DNA of 12,597 bases from Candidatus Moraniibacteriota bacterium (GTDB taxonomy: Bacteria; Patescibacteriota; Minisyncoccia; Moranbacterales; GCA-2747515). Both the position numbers and the translations under genes were made by a program. This document shows positions 1 through 7,001 of this stretch, in pieces (the stretch's first letter is position 1; each line of letters opens with the position of its first letter). The notes under the pieces are model-generated. The model did not search any database. It saw only the letters and a list, made by a program, of their open reading frames with translations, and was not told the DNA's origin. The stretch is taken from the NCBI GenBank assembly GCA_027031945.1, contig JALVPE010000060.1, positions 1-12,597 of the forward strand, written 5' to 3'.

Positions 1-85
1 ACCTCGTAAAAGATTAAATTATTGTACTCCAAAAGAAGTGTTTAATGGAGAAGATTTTGAAAAATTTTCCTATTTGTTTAATTAA
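1..85 (+). CDS. IS30-family transposase, C-terminal fragment (runs off left edge)
   Basis: Reading from base 2, the plus strand encodes 27 residues and then TAA. The peptide begins PRKRLNYCTPKEVF, which matches the conserved C-terminal end of IS30-family DDE transposases (typically RPRKRLGYKTPxEVF). In those enzymes this stretch lies just after the catalytic core. Only the tail is inside the window, so whether the rest is intact cannot be judged. The fragment converges on gltX, with about 85 bases between the two stop codons. It indicates that an insertion sequence lies immediately to the left. The family call rests on this one short motif. Confidence 0.7.
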   Translation, partial: PRKRLNYCTPKEVFNGEDFEKFSYLFN

Positions 86-105
86 GATTTGGGTTAGAAT
101 TTAAG
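86..105. repeat. Possible right terminal inverted repeat of the IS30-like element
   Basis: IS30-type elements normally end within a few tens of bases of the transposase stop. The segment right after the stop, GATTTGGGTTAGAATTTAAG, is in the expected place. The left copy would be outside the window, so the repeat itself is not seen. Position is the only support. Confidence 0.25.
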
Positions 106-169
106 AAAAGCTAATGAATATCACCTAATAGAAATTTATCTGTTTTATAAATTAGTTAAGTATTTCTAC

Positions 170-1669
170 CTACTCAAAAGTTGCAATTGCATTTGAAATA
201 TACAATATTGTTTTTTCTTTGCCAATAACCCAAGCACAATCAAATGGACTTGGAGAACGTTTCTCTCCTGTAAGAGCAGCTCTCAAAGGCCACAAAAAAT
301 CCCCTCGTTTATCCCCTGCCGCATCCATTAATATTTTTTCTAAATTTTCACGAGTCCAATTTTCTTCTGACACATTATGTAAAACAGTATGTGCTTTTTC
401 TAAAGCGGTTTTTGTTTGTTTATCTGTATTATCTTTCCAACGCAAAAGTTCTTTATCTACTTCAATAGAATTTTTAAAGAAAAATTGATTATCCTGTCCA
501 ACCATTGCAAAGTTTTCCAATCTATCTTGTTCTATCGTAATAATCTTTATTATATAATCCTTCGTTTTGTTTTCTTTTGGTGCATTTTTGTAATAATCTT
601 TTTGTTGTAAAAACGGCAAGCTTTCTTTATAAATTTTTGCAACACTCATTTTTTTGATATGTTCCTTGCTCATCCATTTTAGCCTATCTCTATCAAATAC
701 TCCTCCAGCCTTATTCATTTTTGCAATATCAAATTGCTCCACAAGTTCTTTCATTGTAAAAATTTCTTGTTGAGTCTTAGGATTCCAACCTAAAAGCGCT
801 ATAAAATTAATTACTGCTTCTTTCGGATATCCTTCTTTACGGAAATCTGCTACTGATACACTTCCGTCTCGTTTTGATAATTTCTTCTTATTTTTATCTA
901 AAATATTTGCCATATGACAAAATGCCGGCATATTTTCACGCCAACCAAACGCTTCATATAGTAATACATGCTTTGGAGTTGAGGCAATCCACTCAGCTCC
1001 TCTGAAAATGTGTGTTATTTTCATCAAATAATCATCCACAACCACAGCTAAATGATATGTAGGAAATCCATCTGACTTCATAATTATCTGGTCATCTAAC
1101 GTGGAATTTTCTACTTCTATATGACCATAAACCAGATCATCAAATGTAGTTTTCCCTTTAGGAATTTTGAATCGTACTACATAATCTTTGCCGGCATTTA
1201 TTTTCTTTTGAACTTCTTCTTGGGATAAATGAGCACATTTTCTGTCATATTTTGGTGGTAATTTTTGAGCTTGTTGTTGTTCACGCATTTGTTCCAATCT
1301 TTCAGCAGTACAAAAACAACGATAAGCCTTTTTTTCTTCTAATAGTTGATTGACATACTTCTTGTAAATATGCAAACGTTTAGATTGAATATATGGACCA
1401 AAATTACCAACCTCTACAAGATTACCATTTTTATCTATAATAACTCCTTCATCTATTTTTAACCCCGCCCATTGCATATCTTTAATTTGGCGTTTTGCAG
1501 CACCTTTAACAAATCGTGTACGATCAGTATCTTCACTACGCAAAATAAAAGTTCCATTGTTTTTGCGGGCAAATAAAAAACAAGTGAGTGCCGTACGCAA
1601 TCCACCAATATGTAATTCTCCAGTAGGTGATGGTGCAAATCGCACACGAATCTCCTTTTTATTATTCAT
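170..1669 (-). CDS. gltX: Glutamyl-tRNA synthetase
   Basis: Cytosolic class I aminoacyl-tRNA synthetase that charges tRNA-Glu with glutamate for protein synthesis; some family members also charge tRNA-Gln for the GatCAB route. The 499-residue length is normal. The N-terminal Rossmann domain starts with RFAPSPTGELHIGGLRTAL, giving the HIGH-type signature (HIGG, residues 20-23). The second signature, KLSKR, is at 263-267. A zinc-site pattern CxC...CxH is present as Cys118, Cys120, Cys145 and His147. The C-terminal anticodon-binding region ends in a normal position. The ATG overlaps the end of the upstream CxxC gene by 8 bases, which suggests translational coupling. No Shine-Dalgarno sequence precedes it. 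It is last in the leftward thpR-wecG-CxxC-gltX cluster and stops with TAG. Discriminating versus non-discriminating behaviour cannot be decided from sequence. Confidence 0.97.
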   Translation of the reverse strand: MNNKKEIRVRFAPSPTGELHIGGLRTALTCFLFARKNNGTFILRSEDTDRTRFVKGAAKRQIKDMQWAGLKIDEGVIIDKNGNLVEVGNFGPYIQSKRLHIYKKYVNQLLEEKKAYRCFCTAERLEQMREQQQAQKLPPKYDRKCAHLSQEEVQKKINAGKDYVVRFKIPKGKTTFDDLVYGHIEVENSTLDDQIIMKSDGFPTYHLAVVVDDYLMKITHIFRGAEWIASTPKHVLLYEAFGWRENMPAFCHMANILDKNKKKLSKRDGSVSVADFRKEGYPKEAVINFIALLGWNPKTQQEIFTMKELVEQFDIAKMNKAGGVFDRDRLKWMSKEHIKKMSVAKIYKESLPFLQQKDYYKNAPKENKTKDYIIKIITIEQDRLENFAMVGQDNQFFFKNSIEVDKELLRWKDNTDKQTKTALEKAHTVLHNVSEENWTRENLEKILMDAAGDKRGDFLWPLRAALTGEKRSPSPFDCAWVIGKEKTILYISNAIATFE

Positions 1670-2129
1670 GTTTATTTTCTAAAATAATTAAATTCCGTTT
1701 ATACTTTTTATTAAAAGCTACTAAATCTCCATAATCCAAAAAATTTTTTTGATGTTCCGGATAAATAGCATCCTTTTTATTGTGCTTAATAGCACACCAA
1801 TATATTTCTGTTTGAGCAGCAATTTCTGTAATATATTTTAACAAACCATTTATATAAGCACAATATGTACAATTTATTTTTTGTGTATTATTTAAATAAT
1901 CCAGTTTATATCTATCAAAAATCAAATATTTTGATCTTTCCACAATAGGAATTCCATAAAGCGGAAAACATATTCTATGATAAGTTTCAACAAATATATC
2001 AAGTAGCAAAAAAGGAAAAATTAGAATGCCAATGAGTGGAATAGATATAATGTTATTTATACGATTATTTTTTAGCAAATGCTCCATATGTATAATTAAA
2101 TTAAAAAACGATACCGTCAAATATAACAT
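1662..2129 (-). CDS. Conserved small membrane protein with CxxC and WCxxxH motifs
   Basis: A 155-residue protein of unknown function. It has a hydrophobic N-terminal region (about residues 25-48, with IPLIGILIFPFLLLDIF as the core), so it is probably membrane-anchored. A soluble domain follows, containing FDRYKLDYLN (71-80), INCTYC (Cys87, Cys90), an NGLLKYITEIAAQTEIYW segment, and WCAIKH (Cys112, His116). Three cysteines plus one histidine in this spacing could bind a metal or form a redox site; that is inference. The pattern resembles uncharacterised conserved proteins I associate with CPR and some other bacteria, but I cannot name the family. Its ATG directly follows the wecG stop (TAA-ATG), and its own stop overlaps the gltX start by 8 bases, so it sits inside a tightly coupled operon. 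An alternative start at Met15 (2087) is possible. Confidence 0.8.
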   Translation of the reverse strand: MLYLTVSFFNLIIHMEHLLKNNRINNIISIPLIGILIFPFLLLDIFVETYHRICFPLYGIPIVERSKYLIFDRYKLDYLNNTQKINCTYCAYINGLLKYITEIAAQTEIYWCAIKHNKKDAIYPEHQKNFLDYGDLVAFNKKYKRNLIILENKHE

Positions 2130-2861
2130 TTATTTACATTTTTGTCTACTTAATATGGTAATTGGAAAAATAACAACAGCAGTTAAAATACGTTTAAACC
2201 TATTTGGTTGTCTAATTAATCGATATAACCATTCTAGTCCCAAATTACGTACTAGTTCAGGCGCTCTAGATACTCTTCCTGTAATATAATCAAATGAACC
2301 ACCTACTCCAATTCCGAGTTTAAGTGATACAGAATTGTTTTTTTTGATATTTGCAAGAATTTTTTCTTGCAAAGGTGCGCCAAAATTAGTAAATAATATA
2401 TCACTTTTAATACTGGTAGTATCAAAACAATTATTTTGGTTTACATTTTGACCTTTTATTTTTAGTTTTGGATATACTTTTTTGATTGATTTAGCAGTTT
2501 CTTGCCAAGAACTAAGTCCATTTTCATTTGCAAGCAAAAACACTTGTAAATTATCTCTATTTGCTATTTCCAAAACATCCCACATCAAATCAATTCCCGT
2601 ATAGCGAGATTTTAATTTATGCCCATATCGCCAAAAAGCAAATTTTATACCAATTCCGTCAGAAATATTTAAATCAGAATTATTTACAATTTTTTGAAAT
2701 GAAATATTTTTTTTTGTTTTCAATAAAATTTCAGGATTCAATGTGACAATATAATGAAACTTTTTTTGACCAACAAAATTAACAATTTTATCCAAAATTT
2801 CTTTTTTGGATAAATTATCAATACGTGTACCAAAAATATAAACTTGCGAATTTGTGTTCAT
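2130..2861 (-). CDS. WecG/TagA/CpsF-family glycosyltransferase (GT26)
   Basis: 243 residues, the usual length. The GT26 family transfers a UDP-activated aminosugar (N-acetylmannosamine or its acid form) to a lipid-linked acceptor at the inner face of the membrane, for teichoic acid, enterobacterial common antigen or capsule. Visible family motifs are TLNPEILLKT (40-49), NISDGIGIKFAF (65-76) with the presumed catalytic Asp68, RYTGIDLMW (86-94), FTNFGAPLQEKI (157-168), and GVGGSFDYITGRVSRAPE (185-202). The C-terminal LGLEWLYRLIRQPNRFKR (207-224) is the membrane-contacting signature. Donor and acceptor cannot be told from sequence. The gene lies 61 bases behind thpR and runs directly into the CxxC membrane protein. 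No Shine-Dalgarno sequence is seen; the upstream gap is filled by a palindromic element. Confidence 0.93.
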   Translation of the reverse strand: MNTNSQVYIFGTRIDNLSKKEILDKIVNFVGQKKFHYIVTLNPEILLKTKKNISFQKIVNNSDLNISDGIGIKFAFWRYGHKLKSRYTGIDLMWDVLEIANRDNLQVFLLANENGLSSWQETAKSIKKVYPKLKIKGQNVNQNNCFDTTSIKSDILFTNFGAPLQEKILANIKKNNSVSLKLGIGVGGSFDYITGRVSRAPELVRNLGLEWLYRLIRQPNRFKRILTAVVIFPITILSRQKCK

Positions 2862-2868
2862 TTTACTA

Positions 2869-2904
2869 AAGGTCGACCCTAGGTTGGACCTTGCCTACGA
2901 AGGT
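2869..2904. repeat. Palindromic AAGGT/ACCTT element in the thpR-wecG gap
   Basis: The gap holds five alternating copies of one five-base word: AAGGT (2869), ACCCT (2876), AGGTT (2881), ACCTT (2888) and AAGGT (2900). The outer arms AAGGTC and GACCTT (2869-2874, 2887-2892) pair perfectly. A second small hairpin, ACCTT with AAGGT, follows around a seven-base loop. It is GC-richer than its surroundings and ends eight bases from the wecG start codon. It has the look of a small dispersed palindromic repeat or a protein-binding site. There is no U-tract, so it is not an intrinsic terminator. Confidence 0.55.
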
Positions 2905-2922
2905 GTGTTTTATATCAAAAAA

Positions 2923-3480
2923 TTATTTTAATTCAAATATACGTACAGGCTCCACTTGCCACTTGCCATTTATTTGCACACTTTCAAAAAGTGCAATGTG
3001 AAACACATCCATCATCACGGGAAAATCAATATTAATGTCTGGATATTCTTCCAATTCTTTCCACTTTTTTGCCCGCATTCGTCCAAGCGTGACTAAAGGT
3101 TTAAAATGTTTTTTTTGTACGACGGGTAACCCTAATTCTTCCTCAATCTTTTCAAAAAGAACTTTTAATTCCTCACTATCATCCCCTTCCAACCTAACTA
3201 ATTGAGCCTCTTTTATATTATCAGAATTGTTTTTTGAAACTGTTAAAATTTTATCAAAATTAATGGTAAAAGTATTAACATCATTAGCGACCATCTCTAG
3301 TGCATCAGAAATTTCAAAAACATCATCCTCATTTACCCACCCAATAGGCAAAAGTGCAATATGCAAACTCTCCTCCTTGTGCCACTTAATAGGCAAATTG
3401 TGCCATTTACTCACAGACTTAACAAGCATCTTTTTAACATGCTCATCCAAATCAATTCCAATAAATACTTTTCTCTGCAT
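2923..3480 (-). CDS. 2H phosphoesterase / RNA 2',3'-cyclic phosphodiesterase-like protein, both catalytic motifs altered
   Basis: 185 residues, typical for the ThpR/LigT (2'-5' RNA ligase) family, whose active members use two HxT motifs to open 2',3'-cyclic phosphates on RNA ends. The fold markers are present: an N-terminal strand KVFIGIDLDEHV (4-15), ESLHIALLPIGW (37-48) as the first motif, and HFKPLVTLGRMR (125-136) as the second. The first motif is His40-Ile-Ala42, with the threonine replaced. The second is Leu129-Val-Thr131, with the histidine replaced by leucine (codon TTA). An inactive or RNA-binding role is therefore possible. It is the first gene of the leftward cluster, behind a promoter with a TATTAT -10, and has no Shine-Dalgarno sequence. 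Family assignment is good; activity is doubtful. Confidence 0.82.
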   Translation of the reverse strand: MQRKVFIGIDLDEHVKKMLVKSVSKWHNLPIKWHKEESLHIALLPIGWVNEDDVFEISDALEMVANDVNTFTINFDKILTVSKNNSDNIKEAQLVRLEGDDSEELKVLFEKIEEELGLPVVQKKHFKPLVTLGRMRAKKWKELEEYPDINIDFPVMMDVFHIALFESVQINGKWQVEPVRIFELK

Positions 3481-3515
3481 AAAAAAATATAGTTAAAATC
3501 ATCAATCTAATGCTC

Positions 3516-3544
3516 ATAATACGCTATTTTGGCACAAAAAACAA
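3516..3544 (-). promoter_or_regulatory. Sigma-70-type promoter for the thpR-wecG-CxxC-gltX cluster
   Basis: On the minus strand, TTGTTT (-35, plus coordinates 3539-3544) is 17 bases from TATTAT (-10, 3516-3521). The start of transcription would fall about 30 bases before the thpR ATG. It is back to back with the plus-strand promoter at 3548-3576. Confidence 0.55.
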
Positions 3545-3547
3545 CGC

Positions 3548-3576
3548 TTGACAATCCAGTAAATATATGTTATGAT
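3548..3576 (+). promoter_or_regulatory. Strong sigma-70-type promoter for the 132-residue membrane protein gene
   Basis: TTGACA (3548-3553, perfect -35) is separated by exactly 17 bases from TATGAT (3571-3576, one mismatch to consensus). Transcription should begin near 3583, giving a leader of about 45 bases before the start codon. Only three bases separate it from the divergent minus-strand -35, so the two promoters share one polymerase-binding zone. Confidence 0.75.
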
Positions 3577-3626
3577 TGAAAGTTGTATTTTAACAAGATA
3601 AACTATATAAGAATAAGAGGTGTATT

Positions 3627-4025
3627 GTGATGAAAACAACAAATGATTTTCCCTTGACAAAAACCCTAGCACTCTATCTTTTTTCAGTTGTAAATGCTCT
3701 TATTCTCTTCTTGAGAATATACCCAAAAAAACATTATGCCACATGGCAAGAAATCACAGTAATCTTAATGCTTATGATTTTTTCTACTACGTTTACAGAG
3801 TCACTATGGCGTAGAGCCAAACAGTGGCATGTTTTCTTAGAAAACACGTTTGTGATTTATTTAAGTCTCTTAGTAGGGACACTGTTTTCCATTTGGTTTG
3901 GAAACGTTTTAATCATAATGTTTGATCCAGTTCAAACATTTCTTTTTACTGGATTTTATAGCTTGTACATTTTAATGCCCACTGGCTTTATTTTGGTACA
4001 TGCTATCTACAATAAAATCAAATAA
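3627..4025 (+). CDS. Small integral membrane protein, function unknown
   Basis: 132 residues that I do not recognise. Four hydrophobic segments can be seen, at about residues 12-30, 42-58, 70-90 and 103-125, separated by short polar loops; the protein therefore looks wholly membrane-embedded. No catalytic motif or cysteine cluster is visible. The start is either GTG at 3627 or the next codon, ATG at 3630. The Shine-Dalgarno sequence AAGAGG (3615-3620) lies 6 or 9 bases upstream respectively, which favours the ATG slightly. It has its own strong promoter (3548-3576) and a strong terminator immediately after the stop, so it is a single-gene transcription unit. It is one of only three genes here with a clear Shine-Dalgarno site. 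Confidence 0.8.
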   Translation: MMKTTNDFPLTKTLALYLFSVVNALILFLRIYPKKHYATWQEITVILMLMIFSTTFTESLWRRAKQWHVFLENTFVIYLSLLVGTLFSIWFGNVLIIMFDPVQTFLFTGFYSLYILMPTGFILVHAIYNKIK

Positions 4026-4031
4026 GGTTTG

Positions 4032-4072
4032 AGTCCTATCTATTTCCTAATCGAAATGGATAGGGCTTTTTT
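4032..4072 (+). terminator. Intrinsic terminator after the 132-residue membrane protein
   Basis: A stem of about 15 pairs (4032-4046 with 4053-4067, including two G-U pairs) encloses the six-base loop CTAATC and is followed by a run of six T. It is the clearest terminator in the window and begins seven bases after the stop codon. Confidence 0.9.
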
Positions 4073-4073
4073 G

Positions 4074-4082
4074 TGCTACAAT
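4074..4082 (+). promoter_or_regulatory. Extended -10 promoter for priA, probably leaderless
   Basis: TGCTACAAT (TG at 4074-4075, TACAAT at 4077-4082) matches an extended -10 element directly after the terminator U-tract. No good -35 is seen, as is common for extended -10 promoters. The expected transcription start is about seven bases after the -10, which coincides with the priA ATG at 4089. No Shine-Dalgarno sequence is present, so the mRNA is probably leaderless. Confidence 0.5.
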
Positions 4083-4088
4083 GGTTAC

Positions 4089-6047
4089 ATGCAAAAAAAT
4101 ACTCAAAAATTTCTTATTTCAGTAGCACCGATAACACGAATTACTCTAACTCGTGATCAGTCGTTTTTTTATACTTATCGAGATGAATTATCTATTGGCA
4201 CGCTTGTAGAAGTTCCTGTTGGCAAGCGTCGACTTGAAGGAGTTGTCACAGGATGTAGTAAGGATTTTCCTCGTGAAAGCAATTTTCAATTACGTCCAAT
4301 TGCTAGAGTTTTAGAAAAAGATTTTCTTACCATAGAGCAACTACACCTGGCTGAATTTATTTCTGATTATTATCTCTCACCTATGGGAATTGTGCTTAAG
4401 CATTTTTTGCCAAAACGCACACAAACGCGTGGTAGCACGGTTGCTCAAAAAACTAAACAAAAAAAGATTACCACCACACCTCAACAAAAAAAGATAATTT
4501 CCACTATTTCAGATTCTTCTCTAGATTCTTTCAATAAATATTTTCTGCACATTACCAATCAATCTGATAAATTTTCTGTACTCTTTTCTCTCATGCAAGA
4601 GGTAGTAAAAAATAACAAACAAGTTTTATACTTATTGCCCGAACTTTTACAAACACCTTACTTTAACGCATTTATTCGTCACTTCTTCCCTGCTAGCGAG
4701 ACAGTTATTTTACACAGTAAATTAGGTAAGGGGGAATTTTATAAACATTGGCGTGATATAAAGTCTGGCAAAATAAAAATTATAATAGGTACAAGGATTG
4801 CGCTATTTGCACCTTTCAATGATTTGGGATTTGTGGTGGTAGATGAAGCTCACGATATGAACCACAAACAATGGGAACACAATCCCCTATTTGATACTCG
4901 CAAAGCTTCTCAAAAATTAGCACAAGAATTTAATTGTAATCACATCATGACATCTGCTACTCCCAGAGTTGTAGATTTCTATCACAAAAAACACAAAACT
5001 GGCACAAAGTTTATATCACTAAACAATCTAAAAAAGTCCAAAATTGAAGTCATTGATATGAAAAAAGAAAGATGGGACAAAAATAAATCTCCACTTTCTA
5101 GGATTTTGATTTCAAATATTAAATATGCTTTGAAAGATAAAAAACAGGTTTTACTTTTTGTAAATAGACAAGGAATGAGCGCTTTTTCAGTATGTTCAAA
5201 ATGTCGTGAAGTTGCCAAATGTCCGACATGTACACGTGCCTTGATTAGTGTCACAAAGGGTCAATACAGTTGCACTCATTGTAATTACAAACAAAAAACT
5301 ACTCGTAAGTGCGCTAAGTGTAAAGCTCCAATTGAACATATAGGCATAGGAACACAAAAAATTCAAAGAGAACTCAATAAGGTGTTCCCTAAAGCTCGTA
5401 TAGTCGTAGTAGATAGTTCAACAATGAAAAAAACAGGCGTACACAATAAACTATACAAAGATTTCAGTGAAGGTAAAATTGATATTGTCATAGGAACACA
5501 GATGATTACAAAAGGTTGGAACAACAACAACATCGCACTCTCTGCAATTATTGATGTAGATCATTTACTTAGCTTGCCAGAATATGACGTAAACGAAAAA
5601 GCTTTTGCTTTTATCATACAAATGGGACTCAGAGCTGGCAGTGGCAAAACAATCATCCAAACATTTCAACCCGAAGACCCAACAGTACAATATGCGATTA
5701 AATATAAATTTGAAGATTTTTATAAAGAAGAATTAAATTTACGAAAAATTTTGGCATATCCTCCCTATACACAATTAATTAAATTAGTGTATCAAGACAT
5801 AACGAAAAAAGAAGTAACAAAAATTGTAGAAGACACATACAAAAAGCTATTGGAATTATGCAAAGAAGATGAAAATGTAATCATATCAGAACCACACGAC
5901 CCACTAATAAATAAAATACGCACAAAATACCGTGAACAAATCATCATAAAAATTAAAAACAACAAAATCCCAACATCTCTATACGACTTTTTAATATCCC
6001 AAAACACCAAATGGACAATTGATATTGATCCTGTAAATACAATCTAA
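4089..6047 (+). CDS. priA: Primosomal protein N' (PriA) with degenerate ATPase motifs
   Basis: PriA recognises stalled forks and reloads the replicative helicase. I place the start at ATG 4089 (652 residues). The reading frame is open further upstream to a TTG at 4029, but that stretch is the preceding terminator hairpin. The N-terminal 3'-DNA-binding domain (about 1-95) is followed by the helicase region. DEAH is intact (252-255) within FVVVDEAHD. The eight zinc cysteines are all present (369, 372, 378, 381, 395, 398, 408, 411), as is GTQMITKGW (469-477). However, the Walker A site, normally HGVTGSGKTEVY, reads HITNQSDKFSVL (154-165), and motif VI, normally QVAGRAGR, reads QMGLRAGS (511-518). 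The family is certain, but ATP-driven unwinding is doubtful. Actinobacterial PriA proteins are a known precedent for loss of the helicase motifs. It converges on the EamA gene. Confidence 0.93.
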   Translation: MQKNTQKFLISVAPITRITLTRDQSFFYTYRDELSIGTLVEVPVGKRRLEGVVTGCSKDFPRESNFQLRPIARVLEKDFLTIEQLHLAEFISDYYLSPMGIVLKHFLPKRTQTRGSTVAQKTKQKKITTTPQQKKIISTISDSSLDSFNKYFLHITNQSDKFSVLFSLMQEVVKNNKQVLYLLPELLQTPYFNAFIRHFFPASETVILHSKLGKGEFYKHWRDIKSGKIKIIIGTRIALFAPFNDLGFVVVDEAHDMNHKQWEHNPLFDTRKASQKLAQEFNCNHIMTSATPRVVDFYHKKHKTGTKFISLNNLKKSKIEVIDMKKERWDKNKSPLSRILISNIKYALKDKKQVLLFVNRQGMSAFSVCSKCREVAKCPTCTRALISVTKGQYSCTHCNYKQKTTRKCAKCKAPIEHIGIGTQKIQRELNKVFPKARIVVVDSSTMKKTGVHNKLYKDFSEGKIDIVIGTQMITKGWNNNNIALSAIIDVDHLLSLPEYDVNEKAFAFIIQMGLRAGSGKTIIQTFQPEDPTVQYAIKYKFEDFYKEELNLRKILAYPPYTQLIKLVYQDITKKEVTKIVEDTYKKLLELCKEDENVIISEPHDPLINKIRTKYREQIIIKIKNNKIPTSLYDFLISQNTKWTIDIDPVNTI

Positions 6048-6078
6048 TTAAGTAAAAATTTTTTGAGCTTGTTATACA

Positions 6079-6519
6079 CTAACTATAAGAATTCAATTTT
6101 GTGCAAGTATTACTAGCCCTAATTACAGTCAAGCAAATTCCAACAATTTTAACTACGTTCAATGGCTTTTTTAAAACAATTGAACTCAATAAAACAGTTG
6201 CTAATATTGTTATACCAATTACTAATGGAGCGCCTATATTTAGAGGAGCATCTTTGGTAAACATATAGAGATAAAAAATTTCTGCAATACCAGTAAATAT
6301 ACCTGCTAATATTGGAAACCAAATCGCATTTTTGGAGAAGGTTAATTCTTGCCCGGAAATTTTAAAGCCTATTGTAGAAATTACAGCAACCAAAAAAGAT
6401 GCTCCGGCAATAAACATCAAAGCGATTGTTGGGCTAAGTTTGTCAGAAGCAAGCTTAGTAAAGAAATTATAAAATCCAAAACTTGTAGCAGCTAAAATTA
6501 CGAACGTTATCCAATTCAT
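6079..6519 (-). CDS. EamA/DMT-family membrane protein (single EamA unit), probable C-terminal frameshift
   Basis: 146 residues with about five hydrophobic segments, beginning MNWITFVILAATSFGFYNFF, the usual start of half-size EamA proteins. These move small metabolites across the membrane and are thought to work as dimers; the substrate here is unknown. The body is normal through VVKIVGICLTV. The ending IRASNTCTKLNSYS is then polar and unlike the family. Removing one A in the minus-strand sequence GTAATTAGGG (plus 6121-6125) restores LGLVILAQN followed by TGA (6093-6095), a typical EamA ending. The main domain is therefore intact, with a small terminal indel or sequencing error. ATG at 6519 has the context AAAAATTATG and no Shine-Dalgarno sequence. 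The gene is 26 bases behind the Excalibur gene and probably cotranscribed with it. Confidence 0.85.
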   Translation of the reverse strand: MNWITFVILAATSFGFYNFFTKLASDKLSPTIALMFIAGASFLVAVISTIGFKISGQELTFSKNAIWFPILAGIFTGIAEIFYLYMFTKDAPLNIGAPLVIGITILATVLLSSIVLKKPLNVVKIVGICLTVIRASNTCTKLNSYS

Positions 6520-6545
6520 AATTTTTAGTAAAATGTTAAATTTAA

Positions 6546-6971
6546 CTATTTTTTGTGTGGAAGGCTTTGGCAGGCTACACCGTCATTGTTTCTATCAAGT
6601 CCGTGTATATCAAGTCCGTTTTTTGCACATTTTTCATATACTGCTTGTGCTTCTTCTTGTGTTGCGAAGTCATCACAATTATAATCAAAATCTTCATCAG
6701 GATTGCACATCGCACCCATGATAAGATTTCCGCTATCATCTCTTTGGATTTTTGCTTCACTCATTGATCCTGTTTGTATTGCCTTGCCTAAATCCCAGTC
6801 ATTTTGTGTTGCTTCAAGCCCTAATGCTGCCAAAAGTGCAATTATTGCAATAAGCGCGGTGATACGTGCTTTTTCCCATAAGAAAAAAATTGCTCCTGCA
6901 ACAATAAGTAAAACAATTATGATGCTCATTCGAAATTTTCTACTTCTACGTAGTTTACCAATATCTCTCAT
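6546..6971 (-). CDS. Membrane protein with C-terminal Excalibur calcium-binding domain
   Basis: 141 residues. A basic N-terminus (RDIGKLRRSRKFR) precedes two hydrophobic segments (about 16-32 and 35-51), then a linker and a C-terminal Excalibur domain (about 97-138). The domain shows YNCDDFATQEEAQAVYEKC, then HGLDRNNDGVACQSLP, with the EF-hand-like Asp126-x-Asn128-x-Asp130-Gly loop and the conserved Cys99 and Cys134. Excalibur domains are extracellular calcium-binding modules often attached to surface proteins or nucleases. Here there is no enzyme part, so a surface or adaptor role is an inference. The domain is expected to lie outside the cell. Basic residues flank the N-terminus, but with two hydrophobic segments the topology is not settled. 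No Shine-Dalgarno sequence; the stop is TAG. It leads a two-gene unit with the EamA gene. Confidence 0.88.
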   Translation of the reverse strand: MRDIGKLRRSRKFRMSIIIVLLIVAGAIFFLWEKARITALIAIIALLAALGLEATQNDWDLGKAIQTGSMSEAKIQRDDSGNLIMGAMCNPDEDFDYNCDDFATQEEAQAVYEKCAKNGLDIHGLDRNNDGVACQSLPHKK

Positions 6972-7001
6972 AAATCTATATATTTATAATTTACAGTCAC
7001 T

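Noticed and set aside
133..153. Hairpin AATTTAT / ATAAATT as a gltX terminator
   Set aside because: The stem is entirely A-T, only seven pairs, and has no good U-tract; it is expected by chance in this composition.
219..610. Plus-strand ORFs inside gltX as genes
   Set aside because: They are antisense to a clear gltX and have no recognisable domain or ribosome site.
4029..4088. N-terminal 20 residues of PriA from a TTG start
   Set aside because: The bases form the preceding gene's terminator hairpin and a likely -10 element; family similarity begins after ATG 4089.
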